Origin: JBOGJG01 sp050747825
GTDB lineage: Bacteria; Acidobacteriota; UBA6911; RPQK01; JBOGJG01
DNA length: 6,564 bases
NCBI GenBank assembly: GCA_050747825.1
Contig: JBOGJG010000063.1
Span: 1 to 6,564, forward strand
Direction of reading: 5' to 3'
The translations under genes were made by a program, and so were the position numbers. Below are positions 1 through 4,281 of this stretch, in pieces (within the stretch, counting starts at the first letter, position 1; each line of letters opens with the position of its first letter). Below the pieces are notes generated by a model. That model was not told where the DNA came from. It saw nothing but the letters and a program-made list of their open reading frames with translations, and made no database searches.

Positions 1-126
1 GCCTGGCGGAGGTGCGGAAGGGGGTGGTCGACACGACCCCCGGTTAGGCTTGATCCACCGTCACTGAGCCGCCTCAACTGGTGGATTTCGGTGAGCAACA
101 CTGGTGAATTTCGATGAGCGCCGGCA
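1..126 (+). mobile_element. Probable right end of an IS21-like insertion sequence (partial)
   Basis: The stretch carries two tandem near-copies of a 20-bp unit (77-96 and 100-119) and ends in CA at 125-126, exactly where recognisable decarboxylase coding begins (about 127). Multiple internal terminal repeats and TG...CA ends are, from memory, typical of IS21-family elements, and the wording of the repeat (GTGGATTTCGGTGAGC) resembles ends I associate with actinobacterial IS21 relatives. In frame 3, positions 3-47 read LAEVRKGVVDTTPG followed by TAG. This could be the tail of the element's last gene (an IstB-like helper ATPase would be expected there), but it is too short to identify. The left end and any target duplication lie outside the window. 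Confidence 0.4.
77..119 (+). repeat. Two tandem 20-bp direct repeats, 23-bp period
   Basis: Copy 1 (77-96) is ACTGGTGGATTTCGGTGAGC and copy 2 (100-119) is ACTGGTGAATTTCGATGAGC. They match at 18 of 20 positions and both differences are G to A. They sit immediately outside the truncated decarboxylase and are best read as transposase-binding repeats of an insertion sequence end, although that role is inferred. Confidence 0.75.
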
Positions 127-675
127 AGGGCTGATAGCTACTGCTTCAACCCGCACAAGTGGATGTTCACGAACGTTGACTGCGACGCGTTCTACGTCTT
201 CGATCGAGAAGCACTCGTATCGGCACTGTCGATCCTGCCCGAATACCTGCGCAACCCCGCCAGCGAAAGCGGGGCGGTCATTGACTACCGCGACTGGCAG
301 ATCGCGCTCGGCCGACGCTTCCGTGCGCTCAAGTTGTGGCTGGTCATCCGTCACTATGGAGCCGAAGGACTTCGGCACCACATCCGACGACACGTGGAGT
401 TGGCACGGGAATTCGCGTCCTGGGTGCGGGATGACGGCCGCTTCGATCTCATGGAACCACAGCACCTGAACCTCGTCTGCTTCCGGCATCTCGGCGGCAA
501 CGCGGAGAGCGAACGGATTCTCTCCCGCATCAACTCATCTGGTCTTGCCTACCTCACGCACACAAAGGTGGATAGGGTGACGTGGCTGAGGATGTCAATC
601 GGACAGACTCGCACGGAGTCCCGGCACGTCGCCGCAGCCTGGAAGCTGATCGGCCAGACCGCGGATGGACTCTAG
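127..675 (+). pseudogene. 5'-truncated PLP-dependent aromatic-L-amino-acid decarboxylase
   Basis: This is the C-terminal part (about 182 codons) of a group II PLP-dependent decarboxylase (DDC/TyrDC family), which in intact form removes the carboxyl group of an aromatic amino acid and is usually about 470-490 aa. The frame reads RADSYCFNPHKW at 127-162, which includes the family's NPHKW motif; its lysine (codon 157-159) forms the Schiff base with PLP. Downstream are family-typical stretches such as VIDYRDWQIALGRRFRALKLW and a closing segment ending IGQTADGL before TAG. The first ATG (163) lies after the catalytic lysine, and a TGA (115-117) closes the frame just upstream. The N-terminal two thirds, with most of the PLP-binding domain, is therefore missing. 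The break coincides with the insertion-sequence-like end at 126. The remaining reading frame shows no internal stop, which suggests a recent disruption. No activity is expected. Confidence 0.85.
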
Positions 676-706
676 TTAGAGCGACCTAACGCCATGGGCG
701 ATTCGA

Positions 707-729
707 ACCTGTGCGTGCTCCTAACAGGT
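707..729. terminator. Weak inverted repeat between convergent genes
   Basis: ACCTGT (707-712) and ACAGGT (724-729) can form a 6-bp stem with an 11-nt loop in the 127-bp spacer between the decarboxylase remnant and the convergent secreted-protein gene. There is no T-run on either side. A second, smaller stem GTTAG/CTAAC (675-679 with 686-690) lies next to the decarboxylase stop. Either could help end transcription, but both are near what chance would give. Confidence 0.15.
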
Positions 730-802
730 CACTATTCGAACTTCTCCGAGCTTGCCACTTCTATCGAACCGCTGAAGGGCCAATCGTAAAGAAGCCGTCC
801 AT

Positions 803-1792
803 CTACTCCCGTAAACGAGCCCGATCGTAGTCAGCAGTGAGGGTCAATACTGCCAGGAGATCAGGTGGCGTGGGGTTGACATACCAGCCGCCAAGCCACC
901 AGTCTCCGGGGGTCATACCGAGATTTACATAGAACATGACGAAGGTGGGTGCTCGCCCTCCCACCGGACCGGCGTTGATCCTGCTGAGAGTGTTGCTCCT
1001 CTGCTCACCGCATACTTCAGAGGCAATAGGCGTGCTGCCCTCGTTGATGCACACACCCATACCCTCGGCGGTGTAGGGACCGTCGACGACCATCAGGGAG
1101 AGCCCGAACGCATCGGTAAGAGTTTCGTGCGCTGTCGTTGCGTTGTGACCGGTCCGCTCGAGATTGTCGGGAGCCAACCAATTCGACGCGTCCGCGTGTG
1201 TGGGGATGTGGGTACCCAACGCCACTCTCCCGGTGGGCCCGCTATCGAAACGGAAGGTGACGCGGGCGCGATCTCCGCTAGTGATCAAAAAGAGCCGATA
1301 GTCGCCGGGCTTTAGGCTTATCGTCTTCCCAGTGCTGATGGGGTAGCTGAAGTTCATGATCTCCCCAGGTTTGCACCGTGTCTTGCAGCTCCTGAAGGTT
1401 CCGGCCATTACGACCGGTCCGGACTGTCTCACGGAGCCGTCCGTCAACATGAACCCGGCGAAACTTCCGCCCTTGATGTCGATGGAGGGAGTAGGGCCCC
1501 CCTCTCTGAAGAGTCGATCGAATCCACCCCCGCTCGGCGCGAACGCGTTGTAGTCGAGGACCGCCCGCTCTTCGAGTCGCACGGGGATGTATCCGGTGGC
1601 GGGCCCGGATATCACATTTATTCGTCCCAACACCTGCGGCCTCAACTGCTCCTTAGGGACCGCCTCACCGGGCAGCGCGAGAGTCGAGACAAGAACAAAG
1701 ACCGCAACCAAAGTCCATATGCCTCGGCGCGTCACGAACCTCTGTCCACAGGTGGCATGCATACTCCGGCGCACTACGCTGTGATTTTTCAA
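803..1792 (-). CDS. Exported protein of unknown function, paralogue of the upstream gene
   Basis: The product is up to 329 aa and is predicted to be exported. A basic n-region (VTRRG, residues 20-24) precedes a hydrophobic core (about 25-41), with likely cleavage after GEA (residue 44). The mature part holds four cysteines (136, 140, 248, 261). The first pair lies in a basic CKTRCK motif, followed by a predicted beta-rich stretch ending in THIPTHAD, and a GGWY motif occurs near the C-terminus. All of these have counterparts in the gene just upstream, so the two appear to be diverged tandem duplicates. I do not recognise a named family. The start used is TTG (1792-1790), whose TTGA overlaps the stop of the upstream gene and implies translational coupling. 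No clear ribosome binding site precedes it. ATG at 1762 and GTG at 1735 are alternatives that still keep the signal peptide. The gene is last in the cluster and ends in TAG. Confidence 0.75.
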   Translation of the reverse strand: MKNHSVVRRSMHATCGQRFVTRRGIWTLVAVFVLVSTLALPGEAVPKEQLRPQVLGRINVISGPATGYIPVRLEERAVLDYNAFAPSGGGFDRLFREGGPTPSIDIKGGSFAGFMLTDGSVRQSGPVVMAGTFRSCKTRCKPGEIMNFSYPISTGKTISLKPGDYRLFLITSGDRARVTFRFDSGPTGRVALGTHIPTHADASNWLAPDNLERTGHNATTAHETLTDAFGLSLMVVDGPYTAEGMGVCINEGSTPIASEVCGEQRSNTLSRINAGPVGGRAPTFVMFYVNLGMTPGDWWLGGWYVNPTPPDLLAVLTLTADYDRARLRE

Positions 1793-2688
1793 TTGGTCAG
1801 ATCAACCCATGCAGCCACTGCTCCGTATTCCTCGGGGATGCTCGCGGAGCTATACCAACCGCCTATTCCAGTGGGTCCCCCGAAGTTGCCGGAGACGTAG
1901 ACGAACCCGTCATCCTGGAGGGGTTCTTGCGAGACGAAATGGTGCTCGAAACTGTCACCGGTGGGACAGTGGGGCAAGAAAGCGATCTCTTCCCGGGGCG
2001 GTGTGTTGAGATCTCCCGGGTAGTAGTAGCAATCCCCGAAGGCCGTCGCCACGTGATCGGTTCCTATCGCCCAAACACCCACCAGCCCGAAGTCGGGCTC
2101 TATCCTTCCGGGCTCAACGAAGTTACCTGCGGAATACACATTGACTTGATTGTCTTCGCTCATGCGACCGGGTAGCGTTTCGATGACCGACGGGACCGCG
2201 GTGCCTCCTCTGAGCTCTTTCCTGCCGTACAAGCCATCAAGGTCGATCTCGAACGTGACGGGCGCTCCGTCGGCTAGCACGTAGACTTCGTACAGTCCCT
2301 TCGGGAGGGTGTCCGAAATGTTCCACCGGAACGTGAACCTGAAATTGGGCTTGCGCGCCTTGCATGCTCGCTTCTTACAGCGCCCAATGGCTTGGCCATG
2401 CAACATCGCAGCCCGTTCGAGTGGCTCATTGGCGTCGACGAAGAAGAACCCGATCACTCGTCCATCGCCCGAAAAGGTTGTCGAGATGTCCTTAGTGGCG
2501 ACGTCCTGAGGCAGACGCACCAGCCACCTGCTCGTAGAGCTGGTCACAAAGGTCGAGTGACCGGCCAGAGTTGTCACTGTGCGGTTCCGTGACGCGGCTC
2601 TCTCCGCTGCAACAGTCCACTGCGACGACAGAACTGCAGACACGATCAAGGCAGCTGCCAATACTCGGGCACTTCTATTTTCTTTCAT
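1789..2688 (-). CDS. Exported protein of unknown function, first of a paralogous pair
   Basis: The product is 299 aa and I recognise no family. It starts MKENRSARVL, with a hydrophobic core at about 9-27 and probable signal peptidase cleavage near VAA (26-28). Four cysteines follow (104, 109, 220, 241). The first two sit in a very basic stretch, GRCKKRACKARK (102-113), which precedes a probable beta-sandwich-like segment (FRFTFRWNI, YEVYVL, VTFEIDL; about 116-150). A C-terminal part has FGDCYYY and GGWYS (276-280). The same layout appears in the downstream gene. The ATG at 2688 was chosen over a TTG further upstream (2769) because it gives a compact signal peptide, has GGAG a few bases upstream, and overlaps the stop of a well-initiated 11-codon leader ORF (ATGA). 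It is translationally linked to the next gene by a 4-bp overlap. Secretion is well supported, but function is unknown. Confidence 0.82.
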   Translation of the reverse strand: MKENRSARVLAAALIVSAVLSSQWTVAAERAASRNRTVTTLAGHSTFVTSSTSRWLVRLPQDVATKDISTTFSGDGRVIGFFFVDANEPLERAAMLHGQAIGRCKKRACKARKPNFRFTFRWNISDTLPKGLYEVYVLADGAPVTFEIDLDGLYGRKELRGGTAVPSVIETLPGRMSEDNQVNVYSAGNFVEPGRIEPDFGLVGVWAIGTDHVATAFGDCYYYPGDLNTPPREEIAFLPHCPTGDSFEHHFVSQEPLQDDGFVYVSGNFGGPTGIGGWYSSASIPEEYGAVAAWVDLTN

Positions 2689-2720
2689 CGTCTCCACGCT
2701 TCTAGCATTCGGCGTGCCAT
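2685..2720 (-). CDS. 11-codon leader ORF overlapping the downstream start
   Basis: On the minus strand, ATG at 2720-2718 follows AGGAG (2731-2727) with a 6-nt spacer and opens the reading frame MARRMLEAWRR. Its TGA stop (2687-2685) overlaps the ATG of the secreted-protein gene at 2688. This initiation signal is better than that of the main gene, so ribosomes finishing the leader could restart directly on the main start. Four of eleven codons are arginine, and CGA (twice), AGA and CTA are codons usually rare in GC-rich actinobacteria, so the leader could slow ribosomes. Translation and regulatory use are inferred; by chance alone a short ORF is not rare, but the combination of ribosome binding site, spacing and exact overlap is notable. 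Confidence 0.5.
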   Translation of the reverse strand: MARRMLEAWRR

Positions 2721-2726
2721 CTGTAT

Positions 2727-2731
2727 CTCCT
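2727..2731 (-). promoter_or_regulatory. Ribosome binding site of the leader ORF
   Basis: The minus-strand sequence AGGAG is followed by ATACAG and then ATG at 2720. It is out of frame with the secreted-protein gene, so it serves the 11-codon leader and, through the ATGA overlap, probably that gene as well. Confidence 0.55.
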
Positions 2732-2748
2732 GGTTTCTCTCGCGGTAG

Positions 2749-2759
2749 CGCAACTTGCG
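2749..2759. promoter_or_regulatory. Short palindrome, possible operator
   Basis: CGCAA-C-TTGCG is an 11-bp palindrome with one central base, lying 18 bp upstream of the leader ribosome binding site in the 165-bp gap between the two secreted-protein pairs. A half-site this short may be chance. No convincing -35/-10 pair was seen beside it. Confidence 0.15.
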
Positions 2760-2799
2760 TCCCGACCAAGTAGGCCCGTGTGGAAAATGATGTGCGCGT

Positions 2800-2822
2800 A
2801 GAGAAGTTCCACGATTGGGAAC
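2800..2822 (-). terminator. Weak hairpin after the small secreted-protein gene
   Basis: On the minus strand GTTCC (2822-2818), a 7-nt loop and GGAAC (2810-2806) form a 5-bp stem followed by TTCTCT. It lies about 30 bp after the stop at 2854 and before the second pair of genes. It is a weak candidate terminator that would split the cluster into two transcripts. The stem is short and the T-tract is broken, so readthrough is likely. Confidence 0.25.
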
Positions 2823-2853
2823 GAGGTTCTTGAGAGGTGGTGTTCGCGAGGTG

Positions 2854-3342
2854 TCATGTCAGCTTGCAATTGATGACTACGGTGCCGCTGACAGCTAGGC
2901 CCGAACCATTAGGCGGGACGTTGCCATTCTTGAGCACTTGCCCCGTAGCGAAGGCGCGGTAGGCCCATTCACCGGGAACACAAGGCGCAGAGGCTGATCC
3001 GCTGACCGAAGTTGTGTTCTTTCTTTCCTTGGGCGGGCCGCACGTCAGCTCCTGCCATGTCACTTGTTCGCTGACGAGCGGCTGACGATACTGGATGCAT
3101 ACTTGGATGACGAGAGCGTCTCGCTCAGTGTTACACGAGAGTTGACCACTAGCTTGAATGTTGGAGCCCACCAATGAAGGATTCGTAACGGTGATGTCGC
3201 AGCCGGGGGGCAGTAGAGAGCTATTGACGAGGCTCTCTGCCGTTAGGAGAGGATCCACGGCACTGGCAGACGGTGCAATGACCAGGATGGCCGCTGCCAT
3301 TACAGCCAGTAGAGCCACGAATCTTGAGATGCTTCGTTTCAT
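2854..3342 (-). CDS. Small secreted six-cysteine protein (copy B)
   Basis: The product is a 162-aa exported protein. Its signal peptide is textbook: MKRSISR, a hydrophobic core, then APSASA with cleavage after residue 28. The mature domain of about 134 aa has six cysteines (48, 70, 82, 101, 121, 159), enough for three disulfides. It shares the markers SG.LSCN, VCI, WQEL.C.P and PC.PG.W.YR with the gene upstream. I know no named family or function; a small beta-rich disulfide-stabilised extracellular domain is likely. The start at ATG 3342 is firm: AAAGGAGG lies 6 nt upstream and the signal peptide begins there. The frame stays open to 3465, but that extension runs through the intercistronic hairpin and is rejected. 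It follows copy A by 91 bp and was probably co-transcribed with it. Confidence 0.88.
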   Translation of the reverse strand: MKRSISRFVALLAVMAAAILVIAPSASAVDPLLTAESLVNSSLLPPGCDITVTNPSLVGSNIQASGQLSCNTERDALVIQVCIQYRQPLVSEQVTWQELTCGPPKERKNTTSVSGSASAPCVPGEWAYRAFATGQVLKNGNVPPNGSGLAVSGTVVINCKLT

Positions 3343-3348
3343 TCTTGT

Positions 3349-3356
3349 CCTCCTTT
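3349..3356 (-). promoter_or_regulatory. Strong ribosome binding site of copy B
   Basis: The minus strand reads AAAGGAGG, then ACAAGA, then ATG at 3342. It fixes the start codon and closely resembles the site of copy A (AAGGAGGACGAGTGAAG), so the duplication appears to include the initiation region. Confidence 0.85.
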
Positions 3357-3364
3357 TAATAGCC

Positions 3365-3399
3365 CGCCCCCGGGGCACGCTTAGAGTGCCCCGGGGGCG
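3365..3399. terminator. Perfect 14-bp GC hairpin between the two small secreted-protein genes
   Basis: CGCCCCCGGGGCAC (3365-3378) and GTGCCCCGGGGGCG (3386-3399) are exact reverse complements with a 7-nt loop (GCTTAGA). In the direction of the gene cluster the hairpin ends 8 nt before the ribosome binding site of copy B and leaves that site free. There is no T-run on either side, so it is not a classical intrinsic terminator. It could be a U-less actinobacterial terminator, a partial attenuator, or a stabiliser of the copy A message. The structure is directly visible; its role is inferred. Confidence 0.6.
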
Positions 3400-3433
3400 A
3401 CCGTGCCTCCTGTTTAGCTTCCTGTTACTACGA

Positions 3434-3961
3434 TCAAAGGAAGCAGTCGTATTGGGCTGAACCACTTTGAATCATCGCGGCGAATCCGAGTTCTCCATCG
3501 GTTCTGAACCCTTCTGACGTTACGTGTGTGCGATATCTCCACGGTCCAGGTTGACAGGGAACCGTCGCGGTTGCACTAAGGCTGCTTGAATTCAGTGCCG
3601 CCTTAGTGGGCGCGCATCCGAGCTCCTGCCATCCCTCCTCACCGCTGACGAATGATGGCTTTCCGTGGATGCAAACCGTCAACGTTAGTTTCGGCCATGA
3701 TCTGTTGCAGTTGACCGAACCTGAGCCCGAAACGAGGTTTGCGTCGTTCACGGGAGTGGACGCCGAGATTGTGCAACTCGTCGTCCCGAGAAGTGCGTTT
3801 ACGGTGTTGCCTACAACCTGCCACCCGTCTATAGGGGCGCCGTTGAAAGACGCCTCGGGAGCGTCTACTGCTTCTTCGGCGCTCGCTGTAGCCCCGAGCG
3901 GAACCACCATAGAAACGACCAAGGCCACGCCAATGATCGTCCTGCTGAACATATTCTTCAC
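3434..3961 (-). CDS. Small secreted six-cysteine protein (copy A)
   Basis: The product is a 175-aa exported protein and paralogue of the next gene. The signal peptide runs MKNMFSR, hydrophobic core 8-22, cleavage after ATASA (residue 28). The mature chain starts with an acidic stretch (EEAVDAPEA). Six cysteines (63, 85, 97, 116, 136, 173) are separated by 22, 12, 19, 20 and 37 residues, against 22, 12, 19, 20 and 38 in copy B. Shared motifs are SVNCN, VCI, WQELGCAP and VPCQPGPWRYR. The start is most likely GTG at 3961, because AAGGAGG lies 4 nt upstream and this sequence parallels that of copy B. The in-frame ATG at 3952 is the alternative, 13 nt from the site. The frame stays open to 4090, but upstream there is no signal peptide or ribosome binding site. 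It is the first gene of the minus-strand cluster, divergent from the sigma-factor gene. I do not recognise the family. Confidence 0.87.
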   Translation of the reverse strand: MKNMFSRTIIGVALVVSMVVPLGATASAEEAVDAPEASFNGAPIDGWQVVGNTVNALLGTTSCTISASTPVNDANLVSGSGSVNCNRSWPKLTLTVCIHGKPSFVSGEEGWQELGCAPTKAALNSSSLSATATVPCQPGPWRYRTHVTSEGFRTDGELGFAAMIQSGSAQYDCFL

Positions 3962-3965
3962 TCGT

Positions 3966-3972
3966 CCTCCTT
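3966..3972 (-). promoter_or_regulatory. Ribosome binding site of copy A, start-deciding
   Basis: The minus strand reads AAGGAGG, then ACGA, then GTG (3961), then AAGAATATG. The site supports GTG 3961 rather than ATG 3952, by similarity to the equivalent region of copy B. Confidence 0.7.
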
Positions 3973-4281
3973 GCCCGATCCGAGATTTCCATGGCACCAA
4001 GAAGACGGCCCCGTTTTGAGTGCTACCCGCAGTTGCCCGCCTCCCTTCGGGCCTTGACGCCCGCAACCGGTCCGTTCTCATCAGGAACACGCACGAGAGG
4101 GGCCATGGATTACGCGGGGACGGTGAAAACTTTGGGTGGGAGGTCGCGCCCTGGGGGGATTGGGCTGCTCGACTTTCCCCCCAAACCTAGTCAAATGCCT
4201 CAACAGGGAGAGTCACCCGCAGGAAACCCACCTCCATCGTCCAACCCTCGGCAGTAGGTCCCGAGAGGCAAGGCAGGGTCT
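3973..4281. promoter_or_regulatory. Divergent intergenic region with probable promoters for both sides
   Basis: About 310 bp separate the divergent secreted-protein cluster and the sigma-factor gene, so promoters for both should lie here. No clear sigma-70-type -35/-10 pair was found. TGAAAAC (4124-4130, followed by TTTGGG) and GGAAC (4083-4087) are loose ECF-like -35 elements on the plus strand, but neither has a matching -10 that I can defend. No additional gene with a credible start was seen. The sigma gene's own initiation region is AAGGCAGGG just before GTG 4282, a modest ribosome binding site. Confidence 0.5.
4152..4183. repeat. 8-bp G/C inverted repeat upstream of the sigma-factor gene
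   Basis: TGGGGGGA (4152-4159) and TCCCCCCA (4176-4183) are exact reverse complements with a 16-nt spacer. The repeat is 98 bp upstream of the sigma start and 22 bp after the TGAAAAC element. It may form a leader hairpin or be an operator with widely spaced arms. Homopolymeric arms pair easily, so it deserves modest weight. Confidence 0.4.

Noticed and set aside
61..489. 142-codon minus-strand open frame over the decarboxylase remnant
   Set aside because: The plus strand has clear family motifs, so this is an antisense shadow.
695..720. tRNA-like T-loop (GGTTCGAAT on the minus strand) near 700-710
   Set aside because: The flanking bases do not form the T-stem, and no acceptor or anticodon arm could be placed. 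The ATTCGAAC word also recurs at 734-741, so it is probably chance.
3343..3465. 41-residue N-terminal extension of copy B
   Set aside because: It translates the intercistronic hairpin into an arginine-rich stretch, overlaps the end of copy A, and ignores the excellent ribosome binding site at 3349-3356.
3639..3992. 117-codon minus-strand frame overlapping the first small secreted-protein gene
   Set aside because: It is out of frame with a gene that has a signal peptide, six patterned cysteines and a paralogue; the ATG at 3992 has no ribosome binding site.
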